A DNA stretch of 64,000 nucleotides from Pegoplata infirma (taxonomy: Eukaryota; Arthropoda; Insecta; Diptera; Anthomyiidae), in contig OY992537.1 of the NCBI GenBank assembly GCA_963921195.1, positions 67,386,040 to 67,450,039 on the forward strand, in the 5' to 3' direction. A model generated the notes under the pieces. The model was not told where the DNA came from, did not search any database, and worked only from the letters and a program-made list of their open reading frames with translations. Position 1 is the stretch's first letter; every line of letters begins with the position of its first letter. This document shows positions 33,107-42,318 of the stretch, piece by piece. The position numbers and the translations under genes were made by a program.

Positions 33107-34030
33107 TAGAGTTGTCAAAACCGGTTTCCGAATTATTCGAAAAACCGGTTTTTTCGCTTTTTCCCGGTTTTTCCAAGCCGGTTTTTAAAAACCGGTTGTT
33201 TTCTAGATATTCGAGAAACCGGTTTTTTGTGTCGAATTATTCGACATTTTCGAAAATATAAAACTTCATTTTTTGTCATCATTTGTTACAAATTCTGTAA
33301 AATAAAACTCTGTATTTGAAATTTTGTTTCTTAATTCAGTAATAAATAAGAAGGTTAAAAGCAGAGTTATAGTGTAGGGTAACAAATGGCGTTTGGAACA
33401 GTAGTAAACAAAAACCATATGGTATTGTTTAAGAAATTTTATCACAAATCGAAGAATGCAGATTGCTTTTTGTCTCTCTTTGCTTTACGTTTAAACTTTA
33501 GTGTGGTATTACCAGATTTTTGCAGTTATTTTTGGTGATGCCAGATCTACAAATCTGTCAATTCCTTACTCTATAACTCTGGTTAAAAGACGCGATTGTG
33601 AAGAAACACTAACAAGAAAAATGTTGTGTTTTAAATGTATTTTTTAAATGTTTTTAAGTCCTTATTGTACTGATTAAAAGTACATAGTTCCATTTTATAG
33701 TGACTGACCCTATAATTTCTATTACTATAAATTAAAAACATTTTATTAACTTACATACAAAATATGTATATTTTGTTGTTTTAAGCTTTGAATTTGATTT
33801 ATTTAATAAGAATGAATTGTGTACAATTATTTTTTCTCTTTTTTTTGTTAAAAACAAATTAAAACCTATTTATTTAATGTTTTTAACAATTTTTATTAAA
33901 AAAACCGAAAAACCGGTTATTCGAACCGGTTTTCAAATAAAAAAACCGAAAACCGGTTTTTAAAAAACGGCGGTTTTTTTAACTATTCGAAAACCGGTTT
34001 TTGAAATATGCCGAATAGTTGACAACTCTA
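33107..34030. mobile_element. hAT MITE with CCGGTTTT sub-terminal repeats (924 bp)
   Basis: Ends TAGAGTTGTC and GACAACTCTA are inverted, and the eight bases GTCCACAC occur at 33099-33106 and 34031-34038. The 8-bp duplication with T at position 2 and A at position 7, and the TAGAG start, fit the hAT superfamily. Both ends are packed with AAACCGGTTT palindromes (roughly five on the left, six on the right). There is no transposase. It inserted just upstream of the LOA-like ORF1 and was itself hit by a smaller hAT MITE. Confidence 0.85.
33362..33581. mobile_element. Nested hAT MITE (220 bp)
   Basis: Ends CAGAGTTATAGTGTAGGG and CCTTACTCTATAACTCTG are inverted with two mismatches in 18. The eight bases GTTAAAAG flank it at 33354-33361 and 33582-33589 (T at 2, A at 7), as expected of hAT. 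It sits inside the 924-bp hAT MITE, so it is younger. No frame. Confidence 0.85.
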
Positions 34031-34115
34031 GTCCACACTCGTAAACAGTTGAACGAAAAAATCCGTCACTAGCCTTAAAAAAGGTCACTAGCCTTAAAAC
34101 ATTATCATGTTTACT
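34031..34115. other. Retro 5' remnant and terminus of the composite TIR element
   Basis: After the hAT duplication the sequence reads AGTTGAACGAAAAAATCCG, a tandem GTCACTAGCCTTAAAA, and then ACATTATCATGTT, which is the terminus seen at 4520-4545 and 47208-47230. The retrotransposon piece thus lies within the ends of the composite element. Confidence 0.5.
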
Positions 34116-35327
34116 ATAAATTAAATGCGAATTCAAAAAGCTAAGAGAATAAAAAAACTATGAATTAAAATTTAATATAAATTATAATTTTAATTATAAT
34201 TTATAATATAAATTATAATATAATATAAATTTTTATTAAAATCCAAAATTTTTGTAACCACAAAAATCCTACACAATTATTCTGAAGACATTCAAACTCA
34301 ATTTTTAACTCAGAACTATGTTTTTTAAGTATTCCAAACGTCTTTAATAAAATCTGAATTTTTGAATCATAAAAAAATGTAGTATAAATTTTTCAACTAA
34401 TATTAAATAATGAAAATGGAGTAAACTAATATATTTTTGTGAGGTTATAATGTATATAAAGGTTTTATAAAAAAAAAAATAGTAGTTAAGGTTTTGCAAT
34501 TTTTAGAGTTTTCTACGTTTTAGTTTTCTTTTCATATCACCAAAAATGGGGAGGGGTTGTTCTACAAAAAAAAAATCCAGAAATGATTATTAGCCTGCTG
34601 TAAACACAGCGGAAGTGGGTTGTTACAATATTTCAGTGGAATACATTTTGACAATCACTTTTTGTTACAGTTAATTTTTTACTATTATTAAAAAAAAGAA
34701 TGTCTATTGTTAGACATTTTTTTGTTAGCAATAGGCAGAACTAATCAACTATTGTTTTTTTTTTTTTGTTTGTTTGTAATTTGAATACTCGTAGCATGCC
34801 ATAGAAGTCATAAATTATAACTTATAGTGTATTTCTTTAACCTTAATTAAAAATTTAATATGGTTTTAGCAAAACTTCAATATACGACATCATTACATTC
34901 TTTTAAAACATAAACTTTATTGAGAGTAGATGTTAAGCTGCGTAATACCTATAGTGACAAAATCAAAGACTGACATGTCCTTAATATTTAATACCATCTC
35001 CCAGCAGCATCACACCAACAACTACTATTTTGTATGTTATAGTCCAGTTTAAACATCTTTAATCTTTTGCAAAACACTTTGTAAAATTCACATTGCAAAT
35101 TTTAGTAGTAAGAGTGGTGAGTGTCAGTGTACCCTTAAAATTTTCATTGTTACAATCTATAATCCTTTTTAAGGCACAATGTTGCAAGCAGATAAATAGT
35201 TGAAACACGCGTTTATACTTAGGAATTCGACTCTCTATTTTACACACACATACGTACATATATTGTGCGTTATATTTCGCAAATAGTTTTTTTAATAATA
35301 TCGATTTTTGTGGATTTTACGCATTTC
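34116..35327. other. Non-coding, with a TATAAATTATAA tract
   Basis: A simple AT tract (TATAAATTATAATTTTAATT type) spans 34165-34240. The rest is AT-rich without frames; 34900-35280 is relatively non-repetitive and may be unique host sequence. Confidence 0.5.
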
Positions 35328-35329
35328 TA

Positions 35330-36420
35330 CACTCAAAAAAAACCTGGTCAAATTACAAGAAAAAGTCTCGTAATGCCATTTTAAAAATATTTGACAGTTT
35401 TCCTTGTTTAACAAGTCATATTCGATCGAAATTTACATTTTTTATACCCTCCACTTAGTGATAGAGGGTATATATAAGTTTATCATTCCGTTTGTAACTC
35501 ATCGAAATATCGGTCTGGGACCCCATAAAGTACATATATAATTGATCAATGATCGATTTTAAGACATTCTAGCAATGTCCGTCTGTCTGTCTGTGGAAAT
35601 TGTGATCACGGCCAAAATATTACACAGAGATGACTGAAACTTAACACATTTATTGAAAGTTCTCCCGAAAAGTTTGGTATTGTATTCGAGCGATATCGGT
35701 TCAAAAGTTATGAACGAAAATATAAGGACACCTTAAAAATTTTAGTACATTCAACATAACCTAAAAATACAAAATGCTTTAATTCCGCTGCCGGTTGTCA
35801 TATGTAAACATTATTAAACACCAAATGGTAGTTAAACAAGTACGAACATGTTTTTTGACAAAACAAGAAAAAATTGAGGACTTTTTTTTTACCAAAATTT
35901 TTTTTTTCGGGGAATTTTTTTTTAAAAATTTTTTTTTTTTTCAAAAGTAATTTCCTTAAAAAAAAAAAAAAGTTTTTTGCAATAATATTTTTGAAGTTGT
36001 GGAGGGTATTACTACATTCGGCAAGGCCGAATTTAACTTTTTTACTTGTTTTTTGTAATTTTACAGTTTTGTTGTAATTTTACAAATTTTCAAGGTGTCT
36101 AGAAATTTACGAGAATTTCTTGTTTATTTTTTTTTTGCCGAAAAAGTTTTAAATTTACACTTTTATTGGTAATTTTTACCAGGAATTCTCGTAAAATAAG
36201 AGGTATCAAAAAATCTAGTAAAGTTCCGAAATCTCCTTGTAAATTTTATTGTGTCAAAAAAACTGTAAATTTACAATTTTATTGGTAAAAAACCTTGTAA
36301 AATTACAAAATTAATGGTGAAAAGCTTGTAAAATTACTAGGAATTCTTTTCAAATACAAGGTAGCAAAAAAAAAAGTTAAAAATTTTTCTTGTAATTTTA
36401 CAAAGTTTTTCTTTTTAGTG
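35330..36420. mobile_element. CACTCAAAA MITE split by an INE copy, copy g
   Basis: Left end TA-CACTCAAAAAAAACC. The right end CTTTTTAGTG is degenerate. The interior matches copies d and e (TTTGACAGTTTTCCTTG, TTGTAAAATTACAAAATT), and is broken at 35442 and resumed at 36051 by an INE insertion. Confidence 0.7.
35443..36050 (+). mobile_element. INE-1-like Helentron, AACTTTTTTACTTGTT subfamily, copy 1
   Basis: It starts TATACCCTCCACTTAGTG and has GAGGGTATATATAAG, GGTCTGGGACCCC and a GTCTGTCTGTCTG run near 35580. It ends GGAGGGTATTACTACATTCGG with the hairpin and TTTAACTTTTTTACTTGTT. Close to 40321-41148 but shorter, so the two mark a third INE subfamily. Inserted in a MITE. No real frame. Confidence 0.8.
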
Positions 36421-36458
36421 CAGATTAACTATAACGCACAGATTAACTATAACGCTAT
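36420..36458 (+). repeat. 19-bp tandem duplication
   Basis: CAGATTAACTATAACGCA is repeated twice directly after the degenerate right end of the MITE. Confidence 0.7.
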
Positions 36459-36584
36459 GTTCATTGTGACCCACTATACATTAACATTTAAATGTTTTAA
36501 CACTGGTATCTTTTTTTTTAACAGCATCAGGATGCCCACTATTGTGAGGTGTTCCTCAAGGTCTCACAACGCAACCCTCCACCC

Positions 36585-36850
36585 CCCCCCCCCCCACACA
36601 ATAAAAAACACCTTGTCATATTTATACCAGTCTGTATTACATGCATGCGCGGATCCAGGAATTTCATTTGGGGTGAGATCTTTTTTTCCAAAGAAAATGT
36701 TGTGCAATTGGAAAGCAATTAAGTTGGGTTGGAAGCGAATTGTGGTGTTGTGTGAATTTTTGTTATTGAGTCTCAAATTAAAAACCAAAAAAAATAATTT
36801 TCAATTCGAAAATTTTAATTTTTTTTTTTCTAATTTTAAGACCTGCGCTT
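36585..36850. repeat. C run and CGCGGATCCAGG repeat end
   Basis: A run of about 14 C lies at 36585-36598. CATGCGCGGATCCAGG follows at about 36645 and matches the GGCGCGGATCC repeat termini elsewhere. Any frame here is fortuitous. Confidence 0.5.
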
Positions 36851-36852
36851 GA

Positions 36853-37523
36853 GACGATCATAAAGTTGATAAATAAAGTTAACATTTTTTAATTTTGTTG
36901 TTGGTCAGTCATGAAAATTGGCTTATGACAGTCATAGCGAGTCACAACTGTGAATAGACCCGTACGTAAACTTTTATATACAAATTCTTATTTTTCCGAA
37001 AAATTTTTCGTGTTAAAAGTCCAATATTCAGAAAAAAATAGATTTTTATACATATTTCCTTTATAAAATTTCTTAGATGTTAAGACATTTTTACAAATAA
37101 CAAATAAATAAAAAATGCCTGAGATATTTGTCTTTAGAAAAATATTCAGATTCTAAAACTCTTTGATATAAAAAAGTTCCTTAAATCTTTTAATTAATTA
37201 CACTAGTTTACACAGATTTTGATCCACGACATGTTTATTTGATTTTCCATATAAAATCTTACTCCAAATCCGAAAATTCACTTCAGTGTTTCAAAAGTAC
37301 AACAGTTTTCAATATATCGACAGATTTTCCTCTTTTAAAAAAAAATATTTTACTTAAATTAAAATATCTCTGGAAAAATTTATGGATTTCATTGTTTTTG
37401 ATTTTTAATTAAAGGTAATTTAAAGATCTAGGGTACCTTAAATATTGTTTGGTCTTAAGCCCTAAATACACTTTCGTGTTGGACAGTGTAATTAAGAATG
37501 TACCTAAGTGTTAACCATATAAC
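36853..37523. other. No gene seen; weak satellite tract
   Basis: 37025-37200 has AGAAAAATATTCAGATTCT-like words, resembling the CTATAGAAAAA satellite. Otherwise AT-rich spacer. Confidence 0.45.
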
Positions 37524-37619
37524 ATATCTATTAGAGCACCCACAAAATGTATGGGATGTACAAAAGTGTATTTTTTATCACTCCCCGCTCATTTTCGGTT
37601 GGGTTAGGAGTAAAAAATA

Positions 37620-38142
37620 CTACCTTCGTCCCAAAATAATCTTAACATTTCTATATTTTGGCTGGGATTATGGAGGATTTTTTGAAAAAGCTTTGTTTTT
37701 TTATTACTTAATACATATCGGGACATATCAATAATTTAGAAATTCTTTATAGCTTTGCAATTTTTCAATTCACGTGCAAAATGGATTCAATAAACTGCAT
37801 CCAGATAAATGAGACAACTTGTTTTCGACGTTACAAACAGGCACGGTGTCCACTACGGTCGAAAAGACGAAAATAATTACAAAATGCGGCGTATGATATA
37901 AGAAATTTTACGCTAGAGGCCCTTGTAACGGTTTAATTAATGCATTATGGATGCAATAGGGACATCTTGCAAATATTTTTAATTAATTTTGTTACAATTT
38001 TAGTACGCGAGATTAGTATAAGATTGTTTTTTTAACTTTATCTTGTATTATTTCAACTAAAACACTGCTTAATTATATGTAAAGTTTATTTTGGGACAAA
38101 AAAATCTATAGAAATGTTAAGAATATATCGGGACGGAGGTAG
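37620..38142. mobile_element. Stowaway-like MITE (523 bp)
   Basis: Ends CTACCTTCGTCCC and GGGACGGAGGTAG are inverted with one mismatch, each next to TA. These ends resemble the Stowaway consensus (CTCCCTCCGTYCC, TA duplication), best known in plants and belonging to Tc1/mariner. Inner words (CTTAACATTTCTATA) are mirrored too. It sits in one arm of the hAT-like palindrome only, so it came later. Confidence 0.7.
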
Positions 38143-38570
38143 TAATATATGTTCAGAAATTTAACTTCTAGGTTGCAAACAGGCCAAGCGGTTTGTACTT
38201 TTGACCTCAAAAATGGGGTAAAAACCCTTTATAGTTTAATTTGGGTGTAACTCTTTAAATAAAAGTTTTTCACAACTAACTTTCAAAAAAAAATTTTTTG
38301 TAGAACCAAAATGCAAAGATTTTTCTCTCATACTGTTTTGACCTAAATATGTGCGATCGCGGTGTTTTGAGCGGTTAAAGTCGAAATTTGGGTCAGAACT
38401 TTTTTTTTAAATTCTGGTAAATTTTTCAATTTGGGAAAACTTGAACTCTTTGCGCAATTTAATAGTGTATTGAATGTAGTTTTCCAAAAAAAAAATTTCC
38501 AAAAATATATCGACCCTTCCATGAAAAAATTCCAAAGTACTACTCTGAATTTTATTTTTTTACTATTCAA

Positions 38571-38652
38571 CCTCAATATGAGCGAATACTCACTTTGTAA
38601 TTCCGAGTGCTACGCACCGAAACATTTGTCTAGGATTTCCCTAAATATATAT
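38571..38652 (+). mobile_element. INE-1-like fragment in the left arm of the palindrome
   Basis: TATTCAACCTCAATATGAGCG, ATACTCACTTTGTAATTCCG and CTAGGATTTCCC match an INE 5' end. Its mirror lies at 39265-39352 in the right arm. Confidence 0.6.
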
Positions 38653-39264
38653 GGGGTATTCAGTCCCAAATGAGACACTTGGAAAATTTTTTATTTTTAA
38701 ATTATTTTTACATTTTTTTAAAACCCATTAAAAACCCCATCCAAGTTAATTTTCAAATTTTTTAGATTATCCGTTCAAAAGATATCGAATTTAAAAAAAA
38801 AAACTATCCTTTTCTTAAGGTGTTCTAATATGCGATTTTTAAATGATTGCACTCTTTGATTTTTTTCAATATTTTTTTTAAATTTTTTATTTGATTTTTT
38901 TTTTTAATTTTTTGTATTAAACTTAATATTTTCTTAAAATTTTAAGCTTAATTAGATCGTGCGATTATGATACTAAATATATTCAGCGGCTTTTTAATTT
39001 TTTTTTGTTGTCTCTCAATCTTTATTAAAACACTTTGAAGAAAAAACTAAAATTTCAACAAATTATTTGGAATTTGGACCATTTTTAAAGTAGTGATAAG
39101 TAAAAAACGGGAAAAGCTTTTTTTTTTTATTTTGATGATTCTTGAACGGACTATCATAAAAGATCTCAAAATTTACTTGGAAGGGGTTTTTAAATGGTAC
39201 TAAAATATTGGAAAAATATAAAATTAAAAATTGTCCAAGCGTCTGATTTGGCATGGAATACCCC
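38653..39264. repeat. Fold-back element, GGGGTATTC ends (612 bp)
   Basis: Ends GGGGTATTCAGTCCCAAAT and ATTTGGCATGGAATACCCC are inverted and the arms mirror TTTAAAAACCCCNTCCAAG and CCGTTCAANNGAT. The same ends with small changes bound the next element at 39831. It lies at the centre of the hAT-like palindrome. Confidence 0.65.
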
Positions 39265-39352
39265 ATATATACTATGTGGAATCCTAGAACCATCTTTCGA
39301 TGCATATGACAAAGTGAGTATACCCCCATAACGTGGTTGGAGGTTAAAAAAT
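39265..39352 (-). mobile_element. INE-1-like fragment in the right arm
   Basis: Inverse of an INE 5' end: GAATCCTAGAACCATC, GACAAAGTGAGTATACCCCC, GTGGTTGGAGGTT. Mirrors 38571-38652. Confidence 0.6.
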
Positions 39353-39892
39353 TGTTGTTTTGAGTAGGATTTTGGCAATTTTTCATGGAAGGGTCGATAT
39401 ATTTTTACAAAATTTGTGTTTTTCAAAAACTACATTAATAGGGTATTAAAGTATGCAAATAGCTCAAATTTTCCCCAATTTAAAAATTTACGAGAATTTT
39501 TTAAAAAAAAGTTTTCAACCAAATTTCGACTTTAATCGCTCAAAAAACCGCGATCGGGCATATTTAGGTCAAAACAGAATGAGAGAAAAATCTTTGCATT
39601 GTGATTCTACAAAAAATGGTTATGAAATTGATTTTTATGAAATGTTTATTTTAGGAGTTACAGCCAAATTTATCTATAAAGTTTTTTTAGCCCATTTTTG
39701 AGGTCAAAAGTTCAAACCGCTTAGAAGTCCAATTTCTGGATAGATATTATTTTTTACTCCCAACTCAAGCGAAAATGAGCGGGGAGCGATAAAAAGACAA
39801 TTATGCACATATGGGTGCTCTAATGTCTATGGTGTTCTCCATGCCAAATCGGGCACTTCGATTTTTTTTCGATTTTTCCAATTTACAGTTTT

Positions 39893-40231
39893 CGACGAGA
39901 CAGAATTCGAAACGACACCATACGGGAAAATCTGTCAACAGAACCGCTAAACAACAAGATTGAGCGCAATAAGCTCAGATGGTTTGGGCATGTAGCAAGA
40001 ATGCCAGAAGATCGCTTGCCAAAACGAGTGTCAGAGGCAAGACCGGCTGGTACAAGAAGCAGAGGGAGTAGAAGAACTACCTGGCAAGATACAATTAATA
40101 AAATTCTGACTGAAAGAAGAATCGAGCTTAGAACAGCCAAAACAACGGCACAAGATAGAAATGAATGGAGAAGTCTTTGCAAAAACCTCTACATTGCAAG
40201 GTAGAAAGAGGTCCGGAATATGTATGCATGT
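39893..40231 (+). pseudogene. RTE-like retrotransposon ORF2, C-terminal fragment with 13-bp TSD
   Basis: A plus-strand frame reads through about 103 residues to a stop at 40202. It includes RIRNDTIRENLST, KIERNKLRWFGHVARMPEDR and TTWQDTINKIL, the tail found after reverse transcriptase in non-LTR elements of the RTE and related groups (often annotated as craniofacial development protein 2-like). An in-frame start at 40001 is internal, so the true protein begins upstream, beyond the element. AATTTACAGTTTT occurs at 39880-39892 and again at 40232-40244, so this is a 5'-truncated copy of 339 bp with a 13-bp target duplication and a short 3' UTR. Clade is inferred; the domain is clear. It cannot act alone. 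Confidence 0.75.
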
Positions 40232-40320
40232 AATTTACAGTTTTTAGTACCCTTTAAAACCTCTTCCGTGGTAAATTTTCAGATTTTTTTGATGAGCCGA
40301 TATCGATTTTTTGATTTTTT

Positions 40321-41148
40321 TATACCCGCCACTCTAGTGATAGAGGGTATATATAAGTTTCTCATTCCGTTTGTAACACCTCGAAATATTGGTCTAGGAC
40401 CCCATAAAGTATATATATTGATGATCCTCGATCGATTCTAAGAAGATCTAGCGATGTCTGTCCGTCCGTCTGTCCGTCTGTCTGTCTGTTGAAAACACGC
40501 TAACTTTTGAAAGACTATACGGAGGCACCTGGAGTTTGGCATATATGTTGGACATTTACCTGGTCAGGTTGGTATTGCAATCCAGCGAAGTCGTTTCAGT
40601 GGTTCAAAAGTTATAAGCAAAATACTGAATTTCGGCAAGGATTTTTCTTGAATTTACGAGATAAAAAACACGCTAACTATTGAAAGATAATTTTGATTAT
40701 ACTATAGCTAGTCATATACATTACTCGTTACCCTGGCCTGGTTTGTACTGAATTTCAGCAAAATCGGTCAACTGGTTCAAAAGTTATTAGCAAAACCGTG
40801 AATTTCAGATTAGTTTTACCTTAAAATCACGTGTTGAAAACCCGTTAAAATGTTTCAAAAACATTGGTAAGTCACAAAAATATTTTGCAACGTATTTTTG
40901 TCACTCAAAAATATTTTTACACTTTAAAAAAAAATACACTAGAAAAAAATTTTACACTCAAAAAAAAATTGAGTAAATTTTTTTTTTCAAAAATTACTTA
41001 AAAAAAAAGTTTTTTACACAAAATTAAATGTTTCTAATAATTAATTTTATTTTTTTCAAGTGAGAAAATTTACTATCACTTAAAAAGGTGCTTGTGGAGG
41101 GTATTCATAGATTCGGCCAAGTCGAATTTAACTTTTCTACTTGATTTT
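40321..41148 (+). mobile_element. INE-1-like Helentron, ACTTTTCTACTTG subfamily, copy 2
   Basis: It starts TATACCCGCCACTCTAGTG and has GAGGGTATATATAAG, CATAAAGTATATATATTGATG, then TCTGTCCGTCCGTCTGTCCG at about 40457. It ends GGAGGGTATTCATAG, ATTCGGCCAAGTCGAAT and ACTTTTCTACTTG. At about 828 bp it is the longest copy of its subfamily. A duplicated inner part (AACACGCTAACT followed by TTGAAAGA) occurs at 40494 and 40669. No protein. Confidence 0.8.
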
Positions 41149-41378
41149 AAATTTATTCTGGAAAACTTATCATTAACTAAAATAAATTTGGAACATTTTT
41201 GAAGAAATTATGAGTAAAATAATTTTGAGCAAAGAAACAAGCTCCGAAATTTTGGTAATTTAATATCTTTTAAACGGAAATTTACTACGTAGAAGTTTTC
41301 AAAGGGTACTAAAACTGGAAAAAATTGGAAAAATCTAAAAAAAAAAATTAAACTGTCCGATTTGGCATGGAACGCCCC

Positions 41379-42310
41379 TATATTTTTTAAAACATCCGAG
41401 ATTCCCGCACTAATTTCATCGCATCTGTTGGTGAGCCGAAACGAAATTTAAAAAAAAATCTAAATTGGATCCACCCTTATGTGTTTATGTGTATTAAACA
41501 TAAAATTTTATGTAATCTTTACCAAACTGTAATCAATTTTGCAAACAACAACTTTTATGACTGGTAGGTGTTGCCATAATATCATCTCTCTGGAAAACAT
41601 ATACCATGTAACGAGTATTGTCCCATAAGTAGCTATGGGTACGAAGCTAAAAATTCCCATATGGATTTGTGTGCAAAAAAAAAATATGTATAAACTATAA
41701 TTGTAACGATTATGGGGACTAAGAAATGACCTTTAATGGATAAAACTATAAAAATACATACAATTTGCAGTGACAATACACGTGGGAAAACTATATTCTA
41801 AACGATTTTATCACAAGTGAGTTGCAAATATATTTTAGTTTTGCTTTTTGGATTTAAACAAAAAATTTTAAATTTTATACATTTGAAAAAAATTAATAAA
41901 ATCTAAAACAATTTAAAAAACATAAAAAAAAGTTGTTAAAAATTTTTGTTTAAAAGAAAGAAATTAAAAATATCATAACTTTTACTTTAAAATCAGATGA
42001 TATCTTTAATTTTCATTTTTTATTACTACCAAAGTTCTAATAAATTATTCCCCATAGACAGTTTAGATTCATATGAATTTTTAATTTTCCTATAAATTCC
42101 ATACTAAAAAAAATATTCATTTTATGGGAATTTAATTTTTTGTTTAGTTTAAGAAATTTCTTAAGAATATTCATTTTCTATTTAATAAAATAACAATAAA
42201 TAGATAATATGTTTATGATAAGCAAACAATACATATGAACAATATATGTACAAATACTAAAAAATATTTTTTAAACAGAATATCTCTTCGGGTTATACAT
42301 GTAATATGAG
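41379..42310. other. No gene seen
   Basis: AT-rich spacer. 41560-41830 is less repetitive. No frame or repeat end recognised. Confidence 0.45.
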
Positions 42311-42318
42311 TTGTAGAC

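Larger units (their letters stand above)
37532..39822. mobile_element. hAT-like fold-back element with two nested palindromes (2.3 kb)
   Basis: Ends TAGAGCACCCA and TGGGTGCTCTA are inverted; ATATCTAT (37524-37531) and ATGTCTAT (39823-39830) match at 7 of 8 with T at 2 and A at 7, so an 8-bp hAT duplication is likely. Mirrored pairs occur through both arms: CACTCCCCGCTCATTTTCG, GACCTCAAAAATGG, TCGACCCTTCCATG. Without the nested insert at 37620 the left arm is ~585 bp against ~560 for the right, as a palindrome should be. INE 5' fragments lie inward in both arms. No protein. Confidence 0.7.
39831..41378. repeat. Fold-back element, GGTGTTCTCCATGCC ends, with two inserts
   Basis: The left end GGTGTTCTCCATGCCAAATC and right end GATTTGGCATGGAACGCCCC are inverted, and AGTACCCTTTNAAA is mirrored inside. 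It is the same family as 38653-39264. The left arm is split by the RTE-like fragment (39893-40231) and the centre holds an INE copy (40321-41148). Confidence 0.65.

Noticed and set aside
36418..36852. A 144-residue plus-strand frame
   Set aside because: It crosses a tandem duplication, a C run and a CGCGGATCC repeat end, with no domain-like segments. It is chance open frame in repeats.
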